DNA of 64,000 nucleotides from Janthinobacterium agaricidamnosum NBRC 102515 = DSM 9628 (GCF_000723165.1 NZ_HG322949.1:585134-649133), one strand, 5' to 3'. Shown: positions 48,691-58,055, counted from the stretch's first letter. Notes: generated by a model from the sequence alone, not told the origin. A program made the numbers and translations.

Positions 48691-49332
48691 ATGGCGATTT
48701 TGAATTGGAGTGACCGGCAATCCCCGCCCGCCCATGGCCTGTGGCGCGCCATATTCCGCTGCGTGTCTCCGTTGCTGTTCCTGCTCCTTTCGCTGCTGCT
48801 GGCATTGTGCTGCTGCGGCGCCGCGCGGGCGCAGGCGCAGGCGCAGGCGCAGGCCAGCGGCGCGCTGGAGCGCCAGGTCAAGGCCGCCTACCTGTATAAA
48901 TTCACCGGTTTTGTCGAGTGGCCGGACGGCAGTTTTACCCGTCCCGACAATCCGCTGGTGATCGGCGTGGCCGGTGCCGACGTGCTGGCCGATCAGCTGG
49001 AACAAACCGTGGCCGGCCACCTGGCCAATGGCCGCGCCATCCTGGTGCGCAAGCTGCGCCGCGGCGACAGTCTGGCCGGCCTGCACATCCTGTTCATCGG
49101 CCCGATGGAGCGTGCGCCGCTGCAGGAAATCATCGCCGCCAGCCGCGGCTTGCCGCTGCTGACCGTCAGCGATAGCGACGACGCCTACGCGCAGGGCAGC
49201 ATGGTCAACTTCGTGGTGGTCGACGACAAGTTGCGTTTCGAAGTGGCGCTCAAACCGGTGCTGTTATCGCGCATGAAAATCAGCGCGCGGCTGCTGTCGG
49301 CGGCGTACAAAGTGCAAACGGGGGGCCTGTGA
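48691..49332 (+). CDS. YfiR-family (DUF4154) periplasmic protein
   Basis: This protein has a hydrophobic signal segment (LLFLLLSLLLALCCCGAARAQ), then AQ repeats and a DUF4154/YfiR domain: VKAAYLYKFTGFVEWPDG, LVIGVAGADVLADQLEQ, GLHILFIGP and the C-terminal MKISARLLSAAY. In Pseudomonas, YfiR binds the periplasmic domain of YfiN and holds it inactive. The start is uncertain, ATG at 48691 or TTG at 48664. Its stop overlaps the GTG of the hybrid kinase gene, so the two are coupled; it is likely to gate the kinase. Confidence 0.85.
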   Translation: MAILNWSDRQSPPAHGLWRAIFRCVSPLLFLLLSLLLALCCCGAARAQAQAQAQASGALERQVKAAYLYKFTGFVEWPDGSFTRPDNPLVIGVAGADVLADQLEQTVAGHLANGRAILVRKLRRGDSLAGLHILFIGPMERAPLQEIIAASRGLPLLTVSDSDDAYAQGSMVNFVVVDDKLRFEVALKPVLLSRMKISARLLSAAYKVQTGGL

Positions 49333-51347
49333 TCCGTTTGCGCTCGATCCGTCACAAGCTGCTGGCGGTGGTCTTGCTGACTACGCTGGTGGCGACCATG
49401 GTGTCGCTGGGCACCATCGTGGCCTACGATTTGCGGGCCTACCACCGCAACCTGTTGTCCGACATGACCACCCAGGCCGAATTGCTGGGCCATATGAGCG
49501 CGGCCGCGCTGACCTTCGACGACCAGCGCCTTGCCACTGAAAACCTGGGCCTGCTGCGCATCCGGCCCAAGGTGCAGGCCGGCGCGATCTATAACGCGCG
49601 CGGCGAACTGTTCGCCACCTACCAGACGCCGTACCGGCAGGATCCGGTGCCGGCGCGCGCCGACAGCGCCGGCGTGCGCGTCGGCGACAAGTTGCTGACG
49701 CTATCCACGCCCATCATCGACAATGGCGAATTGATCGGCACCGTGTATTTGCGCGCCGAGTACGAATTGAGCGGGCGCACCTTCGATTATCTGTCGATCG
49801 GCCTCGGCGTGACCTTGCTGGCGCTGCTGGTGGCCTACCTGATCCTGCGCCGCCTCGATCATGTGATCACCCAGCCGATACTCGACATCGCCGATGTGGC
49901 GCGGGAAGTGATCGAGACGCGCGACTATTCGCGCCGGGCGCGCAAGATCAGCGACGACGAAGTGGCGCAACTGGTCGACTCGTTCAACAAGATGCTGGCC
50001 GAAATCGAATACCGCACCGGCGAACTGGAAAGCTCGAACGCCGAAATCGCCCATGAGGCGCGGCAGCGCGCGTCGGCCCAGCAAGAGGTGATGCGGCTCA
50101 ACGAGGAGCTCGAATTGCGGGTGCAGGAACGCACCATGCAGCTGGAAGTGACCAACGGCGAGCTGGCGGTGGCGATGGAAGAGGCGCGCGGCGCCAACCA
50201 GGCCAAGTCGGCCTTCCTGTCGTCGATGAGCCATGAATTGCGCACCCCGCTGAACGCGATCCTCGGCTTTGCGCAAATCCTCTGTTCCGACCGGCTGCCG
50301 TCGACGCTGGTGCAAAAGAAGGAATTCGCCGGCCATATCCTGAAGTCCGGCCGTCACCTGCTGACCTTGATCAATGAAATTCTCGACCTGGCCAAGGTCG
50401 AGTCGGGCACCGTCAACCTGTCGCTGGAGCCGGTCGGGCTGGACGAGATCCTCGGCGAATGCCGCGGCATGATCGAACCGCTGGTGGCGCAGCGCGGCAT
50501 TCAAGTCTATTTTCCCGACGATGGCAGCCTGAACGTGCTGGCCGACCGCACCCGCCTGAAGCAGATCTTGCTGAACCTGCTGTCGAACGCGCTCAAGTAC
50601 AACCGCGCCGCCGGCACCGTGCACGTGACTTGCGGCGCGACGGCGCCGGGCACGGTACGCATCTCGGTGCGCGACAGCGGCATCGGGCTGACGCCGCAAC
50701 AACTGGCATCGCTGTTCCAGCCATTCAACCGGCTGGGCCAGGAATCCGGGCCGGAAGAGGGCAGCGGCATCGGCCTGGTGGTCACCAAGCGGCTGGTCGA
50801 ACTGATGCGCGGCACCATCGGGGTCGATAGCGCGGCCGGTATCGGCAGCACCTTCTGGATCGATTTGCAGGCCGCCGATCCGGTGGTCTTGCCGGCCGAT
50901 GCCGCGCCGGCTGCGGCCCGCCAGGACGATGCTGACGTGGCGGCGCTGCCGGACACGCCGGTGACGCTGCTGTATGTCGAAGACAATCCGGCCAACCTGA
51001 AACTGGTCGAGGAAATCGTCCGTTTCCGTCCCGGCATGCGGCTGTTGTCGGCGCCGGACGGCCACCTCGGCGTGGACATGGCGCGGGCCCATGCGCCGCA
51101 ATTGATTTTGATGGATATCAACCTGCCCAGCGTCAGCGGTTATGAGGCATTGAAAATGCTGTCCGCCGACCCGCGCACCGCGCACATCCCGGTGATCGCG
51201 CTGACCGCCAACGCGATGCCGCGCGACGTGGAAAAAGGCATGGCGCAGGGGTTTTTCCGCTATCTGACCAAGCCCATCAACATTGATGAATTCACCGAGG
51301 CCATCAATAGCACGCTGGCCCATGTTACACAGCAGGGACGCACATGA
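49329..51347 (+). CDS. hybrid histidine kinase with periplasmic sensor (CHASE8-like), HAMP and REC
   Basis: This 672-residue sensor kinase has two membrane helices (about 13-33 and 158-178). The periplasmic part between them resembles CHASE8 (MTTQAELLGHMSAAALTFDD), the domain that YfiR targets in YfiN. HAMP, a coiled coil and HisKA follow (phospho-acceptor His in SSMSHELRTPLNAILG), then HATPase with NLLSNALKYN and SGIGLVVTKRLVEL, and a C-terminal REC domain (LMDINLPSVSG, LTKPINIDEF). The GTG at 49329 overlaps the YfiR gene's stop and the stop overlaps the next gene as ATGA. It probably passes phosphate to the next gene's receivers. Confidence 0.88.
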   Translation: MIRLRSIRHKLLAVVLLTTLVATMVSLGTIVAYDLRAYHRNLLSDMTTQAELLGHMSAAALTFDDQRLATENLGLLRIRPKVQAGAIYNARGELFATYQTPYRQDPVPARADSAGVRVGDKLLTLSTPIIDNGELIGTVYLRAEYELSGRTFDYLSIGLGVTLLALLVAYLILRRLDHVITQPILDIADVAREVIETRDYSRRARKISDDEVAQLVDSFNKMLAEIEYRTGELESSNAEIAHEARQRASAQQEVMRLNEELELRVQERTMQLEVTNGELAVAMEEARGANQAKSAFLSSMSHELRTPLNAILGFAQILCSDRLPSTLVQKKEFAGHILKSGRHLLTLINEILDLAKVESGTVNLSLEPVGLDEILGECRGMIEPLVAQRGIQVYFPDDGSLNVLADRTRLKQILLNLLSNALKYNRAAGTVHVTCGATAPGTVRISVRDSGIGLTPQQLASLFQPFNRLGQESGPEEGSGIGLVVTKRLVELMRGTIGVDSAAGIGSTFWIDLQAADPVVLPADAAPAAARQDDADVAALPDTPVTLLYVEDNPANLKLVEEIVRFRPGMRLLSAPDGHLGVDMARAHAPQLILMDINLPSVSGYEALKMLSADPRTAHIPVIALTANAMPRDVEKGMAQGFFRYLTKPINIDEFTEAINSTLAHVTQQGRT

Positions 51348-53935
51348 TCAGCCAGGCCGCCATATCCGCGCTACCGGGGGTGGTATCCGGCATACTGCAT
51401 GCGAAAATCCTGATCGTCGACGACCAGGCCGTCAATTTGCGGCTGCTGGAACATCTGCTGACCAGCGCCGGTTATACGGCGGTCAGCGTCACCAGCGATG
51501 CGCGCGGCGTGGCGGCGGCGCACCGCCGCGAATGCTACGACCTGATCATCCTCGACATGCTGATGCCGGAGATGAGCGGCTTCGACGTGATGGAGGCGCT
51601 CAAGCCGCAGGAAGCGGAAGCTTATCTGCCGGTGCTGGTGGTGACCGCCGATCCCGACTTGAAACTGGCCGCGCTGGACGCCGGCGCGCGCGACTTCATC
51701 AGCAAGCCCTTCGATTCGGTGGAAGTGCTGACGCGCATCCGCAACATGCTGGAAGTGCGGCTGATGCACCGCGCGGTGCGCAACTACAATACCCTGCTGG
51801 AGCAGGCGGTACGCCAGCGCACCGCCGAGCTGCAGCGTTTTCGCAGCGCCATCGACGCCACCGCCGACGCCATCTTCCTGATCGACGCCGCCGCTACCCG
51901 GATACTGGACGCGAATGACGGCGCCTGCCGCCTGCTCGGTTATTCGCGCGCCGAATTGCTGGCGCTGGCGCCGGCGGTATTGTTGCCCAGGCCGCCCCGG
52001 CCGCGCAGCGGCGCGCCGGCATTGACCGAGTGCGACATCGGGCGCCGCGACGGCAGCCCGGTGCCGGTCGAACTGTGCTGGCAATGGCAGGATGGCGCGG
52101 CGGCGACCGCCGACGCCGCCGGCAATGCCGGCGTGGCGTTATTGATCGCGGTGGCGCGCGACATCAGCGAGCGGCGCCAGTCGCAGGAGCGGCTGAAACA
52201 CCTGGCCAACTACGACAGCCTGACCGGCTTGCCGAACCGCGCGCTGTTTTACCAGACGCTGGCGCAGGCGGTCGAACTGGCGCGCGAAAAAGCGTGGCGC
52301 ATCGTGGTGCTGTTCATCGCGCTGGACCGTTTCAAGGGCATCAACGATACGCTGGGCGCGGCGCTGGGCGACGAATTGCTGCGCCAGTTCAGCAACCGGC
52401 TGGTGCAATGCGTGCGCCTGCGCGACACCGTCGGCCGGCTCGGCAACGATGAATTCGCGCTGATCCTGACCATGCCCCGCAACCAGCAGGACGCGGTCAA
52501 CGTGGCCAACCAGGTGCGCGAAGCATTGCGCGCGCCGTTCGACCTGCGCGGCCACGCGGCGACGCTGACCGCCAGCATCGGCATCGCCATGTACCCGGAC
52601 GACGCGACCGACCCGGACACGCTGGTCAAGTACGCCAATACCGCGATGGGCGGCGCCAAGCAGGCCGGGCGCGACGGTTACCGCTTTTTCACGGCCGGCA
52701 TGAACGTGCAGGTGCTGGCCCGGCTGGACCTGGAACTGGCGCTGCGCCACGCGCTGCAGCACGATGAATTCGTGCTGCATTACCAGCCCAAGGTCGACCT
52801 GCGTACCGGCCGCGTCAGCGGCGTCGAAGCGCTGCTGCGCTGGGCGCGTCCCGGCTACGGCCTGGTGGCGCCGTCCGAATTCGTGCCGCTGCTGGAAGAT
52901 ACCGGCCTGGTCGTGCGCGCCGGCGCCTGGGTGCTGCTGGAAGCGTGCCGCCAGATCGCGCTGTGGCGCGGTTCCGGGGTCGGCCCGGTGCGGGTGGCGG
53001 TGAACGTGTCGAGCCGCCAGTTCGCCGAGGGCGACCTGGAAGCGGAAGTGCGCCACGCGCTGGCCCATTACCAGGTGCCGGCCGAATTGCTGGAACTGGA
53101 ATTGACCGAAACCGCGCTGATGCTGAACGCCGAGCGCACCGTCACCTTGCTGGGCAATTTGAAACGGATCGGCGTCAAGATCGCCATCGACGATTTCGGC
53201 ACCGGTTATTCCAGCCTGTCGTATCTGCAGCGCTTCCCGATCGACAAGCTGAAGATCGACATCGCCTTCGTGCGCAACATCGTGGTCAACCCGAACGATG
53301 CGGCGATCGCGCTGGCCATCATCAGCATGGCGCACAGCCTGAAACTGGGGGTGATCGCCGAAGGCGTCGAATCGCGTCCGCAGCTGGAATATTTACGGCG
53401 CAACCGCTGCGATGAAATCCAGGGCTATTATTTCAGCCGCCCGCTGCCGGCGCTGGAACTGGGCCAGTTGATCGAGGCCGGCACCGGCCTGGCGCCGGAA
53501 CAGGACCAGCTGGCGCAGCCAGCGCAAACCCTGCTGATCGTCGACGACGACGTGAATGTACTGTCGGCGCTGCACCGCTTGTTTACGCCGGACGGCTACC
53601 AGATCCTGACGGCGGCGTCGCCGGCCGAGGGTTTTGACATGCTGGCGCTGCACCGGGTGCACGTGATCGTCTGCGACCAGCGCATGCCGGCCATGAGCGG
53701 CACCGAGTTCCTCAGCAAGGTCAAGCAGCTGTACCCGGAAACCATACGGATTATCCTGTCCGGTTATACCGGGCTGGAAGCGGTGCTCGATTCGATCAAC
53801 CGCGGCGCGATCTACCGTTTTTATACCAAGCCGTGGGACGACACCCAATTGCGCGACAATATCCGGCTGGCGTTCCATCATTACTGGCTGATGAACCAGC
53901 CCGGCGCGCGCCGGCTGGGCGAACCGGACGCGTAG
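51344..53935 (+). CDS. REC-PAS-GGDEF-EAL-REC signalling protein; EAL likely active, GGDEF degenerate
   Basis: Order of domains: REC (about 20-140, acceptor in LIILDMLMPEMSG), coiled coil, PAS (about 165-280), GGDEF (about 285-445), EAL (about 460-710) and a second REC (about 730-850, acceptor in VIVCDQRMPAMSG). The GGDEF signature reads GNDEF (367-371) and the first metal-binding Asp is Ala326 (IALDRFK), so cyclase activity is unlikely. EAL (495-497), DDFGTGYSSLSYL, ELTET and EGVE are kept, so c-di-GMP phosphodiesterase activity is plausible. It is coupled to the hybrid kinase gene by ATGA. Confidence 0.9.
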   Translation: MISQAAISALPGVVSGILHAKILIVDDQAVNLRLLEHLLTSAGYTAVSVTSDARGVAAAHRRECYDLIILDMLMPEMSGFDVMEALKPQEAEAYLPVLVVTADPDLKLAALDAGARDFISKPFDSVEVLTRIRNMLEVRLMHRAVRNYNTLLEQAVRQRTAELQRFRSAIDATADAIFLIDAAATRILDANDGACRLLGYSRAELLALAPAVLLPRPPRPRSGAPALTECDIGRRDGSPVPVELCWQWQDGAAATADAAGNAGVALLIAVARDISERRQSQERLKHLANYDSLTGLPNRALFYQTLAQAVELAREKAWRIVVLFIALDRFKGINDTLGAALGDELLRQFSNRLVQCVRLRDTVGRLGNDEFALILTMPRNQQDAVNVANQVREALRAPFDLRGHAATLTASIGIAMYPDDATDPDTLVKYANTAMGGAKQAGRDGYRFFTAGMNVQVLARLDLELALRHALQHDEFVLHYQPKVDLRTGRVSGVEALLRWARPGYGLVAPSEFVPLLEDTGLVVRAGAWVLLEACRQIALWRGSGVGPVRVAVNVSSRQFAEGDLEAEVRHALAHYQVPAELLELELTETALMLNAERTVTLLGNLKRIGVKIAIDDFGTGYSSLSYLQRFPIDKLKIDIAFVRNIVVNPNDAAIALAIISMAHSLKLGVIAEGVESRPQLEYLRRNRCDEIQGYYFSRPLPALELGQLIEAGTGLAPEQDQLAQPAQTLLIVDDDVNVLSALHRLFTPDGYQILTAASPAEGFDMLALHRVHVIVCDQRMPAMSGTEFLSKVKQLYPETIRIILSGYTGLEAVLDSINRGAIYRFYTKPWDDTQLRDNIRLAFHHYWLMNQPGARRLGEPDA

Positions 53936-53949
53936 GTAGCAGGGGCGGA

Positions 53950-54915
53950 TCAGGCCGTGAAGTGGTCGAAGCCGGCCAATGCCAGGTCCAGCGCGCGGCG
54001 ATCGCCATCGACCAGCCGCAAGCCGCTGGCGCTATCGATGCTGCCGACCCGCGTCACCTGCGTGGCTGCCGCGGCGGCCAGCGCCAGGATCGCCGCGCGC
54101 GACGAGACCGGCGCGCTGAAGCACAATTCATAATCGTCGCCGCCGGCCGCCGTGAAACGGCGCCGCAGCGCCTGCTCCTGCGCGGCCAGCACCGGTCCGG
54201 CCGGCAAGGCGTCGACATCCAGCGTGGCGCCGACCTTCGATGCCGCGAGGATGTGGCCGAGGTCGCCCACCAGTCCATCCGAAATATCGATCGCCGCGTG
54301 GGCCAGCCCGGATGCGGCCAGCGCCACGCCGAGCCGCACGCGGGGCGACGGTGCATGCATGCGTTGCGCCGCAAGCGCCAGGTCGGCCGGGTCCAGCTTA
54401 TGTTCGATGCGGTAGCCGGCCAGCGCCAGCCGGGCGTCGCCCAGCGTGCCGCTGATCCAGATATCGTCGCCGGCCTGCGCCGCGGCGCGCCGCAAGGCCT
54501 GGCCCGGTGACAGTTCGCCGAAAATGGTGATGCAGATATTCAGCGGTCCCTTGGTGGTGTCGCCGCCGATCAGCTCGCAGCCGAATTCGTCGGCCAGCGC
54601 AAACAGGCCTTCCGAAAAGCCGGCCAGCCAGTGGCGGTTCGCCTCGGGCAGCGCCAGCGCCAGCGTAAAAGCGACCGGACGGGCGCCCATCGCCGCCAGG
54701 TCCGACAAATTCACCGCCAGGCTTTTATGGCCCAGCTTGCGCGGGTCGGCGCCGGAGAAGAAATGCCGGCCTTCGACCAGCATATCGGACGAAATCGCCA
54801 TCTGCCGGCCCGGCGTCGGCGTCAGCAGCGCGCAATCGTCGCCGATGCCGAGAGTGGCGCGGCCGGCGCGGGGGCGTTGAAAATATTCTTTAATGAGGTC
54901 GAATTCGGAGAGCAT
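53950..54915 (-). CDS. thiL: thiamine-monophosphate kinase
   Basis: ThiL phosphorylates thiamine monophosphate to thiamine pyrophosphate. The 321-residue protein starts MLSEFDLIKEYFQRP and has GIGDDCALLTP, SSDMLVEGRHF, GHKSLAVNLSDLAAMGARP, IGGDTTKGP and AIDISDGLVGDLGHIL, all diagnostic of ThiL. It stands alone, convergent with the c-di-GMP operon by 15 bases. Confidence 0.96.
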   Translation of the reverse strand: MLSEFDLIKEYFQRPRAGRATLGIGDDCALLTPTPGRQMAISSDMLVEGRHFFSGADPRKLGHKSLAVNLSDLAAMGARPVAFTLALALPEANRHWLAGFSEGLFALADEFGCELIGGDTTKGPLNICITIFGELSPGQALRRAAAQAGDDIWISGTLGDARLALAGYRIEHKLDPADLALAAQRMHAPSPRVRLGVALAASGLAHAAIDISDGLVGDLGHILAASKVGATLDVDALPAGPVLAAQEQALRRRFTAAGGDDYELCFSAPVSSRAAILALAAAAATQVTRVGSIDSASGLRLVDGDRRALDLALAGFDHFTA

Positions 54916-54941
54916 GGCGCGATTGTAATCTGTCCCCGGGT

Positions 54942-55433
54942 TTACAGGCTGGAATGCAGCTTGGCCAGCAGGCGGTCGAGCTGCTGCTGCTCTTCGCTGC
55001 TCAGTACCGCCAGCACGCGGCGCTCGTTTTCCAGGTGCAGGCCGACCAGTTGGTCGATCAGCGCCAGTCCGCTTTCCGTCAGCGCCACCAGCACGCCGCG
55101 CCGGTCGCTCGGGTGTTTTTGGCGCTCGATCCAGCCGGCATGTTCAAGCCGGTCGATGCGGTTGGTCATGCCGCCCGACGACAGCATCGCCGCTTCATAC
55201 AGCGCGGTCGGGGTCAGCGCATACGGCGCGCCGGAGCGGCGCAGCGTGGCCAGCACGTCGAATTCTCCCGGCTGCAAGCCGTGTTCGGCGAACAGGGGAT
55301 TGATACAGTCGCGCGCAATCACTTGCGCCGCCGACGCCAGTTGCCCGACCACTTGCATGGCGAACAGGTCGAGATCCGGCCGTTCCTTGCGCCATTGGTC
55401 GGCGGCAAATTGTGCGCGGTTGCGATTAACCAT
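54942..55433 (-). CDS. MarR-family transcriptional regulator
   Basis: This 163-residue winged-helix regulator has the MarR core: FDVLATLRRSGAPYALTPTALYEAAMLSSGGMTNRIDRLEHAGWIERQKHPSDRRGVLVALTESG. It is divergent from the CynX-type transporter across 115 bases that hold a direct repeat. It probably represses the transporter and itself; the inducer is unknown. Confidence 0.92.
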   Translation of the reverse strand: MVNRNRAQFAADQWRKERPDLDLFAMQVVGQLASAAQVIARDCINPLFAEHGLQPGEFDVLATLRRSGAPYALTPTALYEAAMLSSGGMTNRIDRLEHAGWIERQKHPSDRRGVLVALTESGLALIDQLVGLHLENERRVLAVLSSEEQQQLDRLLAKLHSSL

Positions 55434-55456
55434 GATTTTTCCAAACTATTTCGATA

Positions 55457-55489
55457 TTAAGATACATTTTCTTCTTTATGTTAAGATAC
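55457..55489. promoter_or_regulatory. direct repeats TTAAGATAC, likely MarR operator
   Basis: TTAAGATAC occurs at 55457-55465 and again at 55481-55489 in the AT-rich space between the MarR gene and the transporter gene. The copies are 24 bases apart, about two helical turns. The extended sites (ATATTAAGATAC and ATGTTAAGATAC) look like half-sites rather than full palindromes. Confidence 0.5.
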
Positions 55490-55548
55490 TTTTCATCAAA
55501 CTAATTGCATATTACACCCAGGCCTGCGGGCCGGAACAGCCAAACATC

Positions 55549-56745
55549 ATGTCTACTTCGACCAGTAAAGCGCCGTCGGGCGCGCTTATTATCCTCGCCA
55601 TTATCTTGCTCGGCCTGAATTTACGGCCGATTCTTGCCGCCATCGGTCCGTTGCTCGACCAGATCCAGGCCTCGACCGGTATCAGCAGCAGCGGCGCCGG
55701 TTTGCTGACCACCGTACCGGTATTCGCCATGGGCGTATGCGCCTTGCTGGGCGCGCAATTGCAAAAACGCCTGGGCGTCTACCGCGGTATTGCGCTGGGC
55801 AGCGTCGTGATCGGCGCCGCGTCGTTGCTGCGCTGGCCCTTGCACGGCAGCAGCGGCTTGATCGCCACCGCCGCGCTGGGCGGACTCGGCATCGCGCTGG
55901 TGCAAGCCTTGTTGCCCGCCTTTATCAAGCGCCACTTTCCCGAGCGCGCCGGACAATTGATGGGTTTGTATACCACCGGCATCATGGGCGGCGCCGCGCT
56001 GGCGGCGGCATCCGCGTCGCCGCTGGCGCGCGGCACCGGCTGGTCCGGTTTGCTGGCGCTGTGGGCGATCCCCGCCTTGCTGGCGGCGGCGCTGTGGATA
56101 TGCGCGGCGCGTCCGTACCGGGCGGCGGGCGCCGGCGTCTCGGCCAAACTGCCGACCCATGCGCCGCGCGCCTGGCTGCTGATGGTGTTTTTCGGCATCG
56201 GCACCGGCGCCTATACGCTGGTGCTGGCCTGGCTGCCGCCGTATTACACCCAGCTCGGCTGGAGCGCCGCCGACAGCGGCTTGCTGCTGGGTGCGCTGAC
56301 GCTGACCGAAGTCGTGGCCGGACTGGTGGTGTCGGCGCTCATCAATGCCTTTCCGGACCGCCGCGTGCTGCTGTTGACGGTGTTGCTGTGCGTGCTGGCC
56401 GGACTGGTGTGCCTGATCGTCGCACCCGCGCCGCTGGCGATTCCGGCGATTATCCTGCTCGGCTGCGGCATCGGCGCGCTGTTTCCCTTGTCGCTGATCG
56501 TCACGATGGACCATGTGCGCGACCCGGCCGGCGCCGGTTCGCTGCTCGGTTTTGTGCAGGGCGGCGGTTACATCATCGCCAGCAGCATGCCGTTCATCGC
56601 CGGCCTGATCCGCGAACACTCATCCAGCCTGAGTCAGGCCTGGATGGTGATGGCGGGCGGCGTGCTGCTGTTGCTGGTGATTGCGCTGCGCTTGTCGCCG
56701 CAGTCGCGGCTGGAAGCGAGTGGATTGCTGGCAGCGGCGCGATAA
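55549..56745 (+). CDS. MFS transporter, CynX/NimT family
   Basis: This 398-residue inner-membrane protein has twelve hydrophobic segments. Family-typical blocks are LIILAIILLGLNLRPILAAIGPLL, LLTTVPVFAMGVCALLGA, LLPAFIKRHFPERAGQLMGLYTTGIMGGAALAAA and GAGSLLGFVQGGGYIIAS. Members of this family are cyanate, nitroimidazole or other small-anion and drug transporters; the substrate is not evident. The start ATG at 55549 follows the divergent MarR gene. Confidence 0.87.
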   Translation: MSTSTSKAPSGALIILAIILLGLNLRPILAAIGPLLDQIQASTGISSSGAGLLTTVPVFAMGVCALLGAQLQKRLGVYRGIALGSVVIGAASLLRWPLHGSSGLIATAALGGLGIALVQALLPAFIKRHFPERAGQLMGLYTTGIMGGAALAAASASPLARGTGWSGLLALWAIPALLAAALWICAARPYRAAGAGVSAKLPTHAPRAWLLMVFFGIGTGAYTLVLAWLPPYYTQLGWSAADSGLLLGALTLTEVVAGLVVSALINAFPDRRVLLLTVLLCVLAGLVCLIVAPAPLAIPAIILLGCGIGALFPLSLIVTMDHVRDPAGAGSLLGFVQGGGYIIASSMPFIAGLIREHSSSLSQAWMVMAGGVLLLLVIALRLSPQSRLEASGLLAAAR

Positions 56746-56793
56746 GCGCGGTATGGTCTTTGGCGTGCCGTCACCAGTGGCCAAGGGGAGCGT

Positions 56794-57660
56794 TTAATCG
56801 ACCTTGCTGTGCAGCGCGGCCAGCAAGCCCTGCCGCAATGCCGGGGTATGTTGCGACAAGCCAAATCCGCGCAACACGCCCTGCTCATCGATAAAACGCG
56901 ACACCGTGCGCTCGCCATCGTGCTCATCGCTCCAACGGCCATTGACACCAGGCAGCGGCGGCGACAAGGCCAGCGTATAGCTCGGCGTCTTGACGATCAC
57001 CGCTTCGGCCTTGAATGCGATCGCCGTTGCCGTGCCGGACAAGGTCGCGGCGATGGCCCGCGCCGCCGTCATCAGCGGCGCCACATACGGCAGCACCGCG
57101 CTGCCGCCGGCGCTCGCATATTCGGCGCAATCGCCAAGCGCATAAATGCCGGGCACGCTGGTTTGCCCGAATTGATCCACGATAATGCCGCGTCCGGTAG
57201 ACAAGCCGGCCGCTTGCGCCAGGGCGATGGCGGGACGCAAGCCGACCGCCGACAGCACGATATCGGCGTCAATTTTTTCGCCATTTCCCAAGGTAACTTC
57301 CAGCATGCCGGAAGGTGTCCGGTGCACGCCGCTGGCGCTGGTGTTCAGTTGCAAGGCAATCGACCGGCCGCGCCACGCCGCCGTCAATCCCAGCGACAAG
57401 GCCGGTGCGGCCAGCGCCGACAACGGCCGCGGATTCGGATCGACCAGCGTCACGTGATGGCCGGCCGACGATAAGTCTTCGGCAAATTCGGAACCGATCA
57501 GGCCGGCGCCCAGGATGGCGATGCGCGCCGGACGGCCGAGCTTGGCCAGTTGCGCACGGAACCCGGCGTAATCGTCCAGGTGGTTGATCGACAGCACTTG
57601 ATGTGCGGCATCGCCGGCCAGCGGCAAGCGAATTGCTTGCGCCCCCAGCGCCAGCACCAA
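56794..57660 (-). pseudogene. FAD-dependent (rubredoxin reductase-like) oxidoreductase, N-terminus missing
   Basis: The 288-residue frame has LVLALGAQAIRLPL at its first residues and then a NAD-binding loop, IAILGAGLIGSEFAEDL, and the second FAD contact, IYALGDCAEYA. A full reductase of this type has about 100 earlier residues, including the first FAD-binding GxGxxG; these are absent. The frame begins exactly where the rubrerythrin sequence breaks off. A deletion that joined the two genes best explains this. The start at 57660 is a TTG inside a conserved strand, not a natural start. Confidence 0.75.
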
Positions 57661-58004
57661 TCGTCGAACTCGGCCACGGCGGCGCTATTGCCTTCTTGCA
57701 CAGCCAGGTGGCGGAATTGCGGGTACATCTCGGTGTATTCGTAGGTCTCGCCTTCGATCGCGATTTCCAGCGCCTTGGCCGGAGTCATGTGCGCTTTCGA
57801 ATACAGCAGGTCGAGATGGCCGAAGGCGTGCAGTACTTCCTGGTCGGCGGTTTCTTCAAATACCTTGGCGACGTCTTCGGCGCCGGCGGCGCGCGCCAGT
57901 TTGGCGAAGTAGCGGTATTTGATGTGCGCCATCGCTTCGCCGGCAAACGCCGATTCGAGGTTGCCGATGGTGACTGATTTGACGCCGTTGTCTTGCTGTG
58001 CCAT
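57498..58004 (-). pseudogene. rubrerythrin-type diiron protein, truncated
   Basis: The first 115 residues match a rubrerythrin four-helix bundle: LESAFAGEAMAHIKYRYFAKLA, ETADQEVLHAFGHLDLL and AIEGETYEYTEMYPQF. They carry part of the diiron ligand set (E23, E56/H59, E85-E92). The fourth helix, which holds the last Glu and His ligands, is missing. After AVAEFDD the frame changes register and runs over reductase sequence, giving a nonsense tail (from about 57660 to 57498). It starts at ATG 58004 after a normal ribosome region. The gene is unlikely to make a functional enzyme. Confidence 0.75.
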
Positions 58005-58055
58005 GGTGTGCTCCGTAAATAGTGGTATTGGGAATTCTTATTAAGTAATGCAATC

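Noticed and set aside
54631..55548. Long upstream extension of the CynX-type transporter frame (open from 54631)
   Set aside because: The extension is antisense to thiL and the MarR gene; the natural start is the ATG at 55549.
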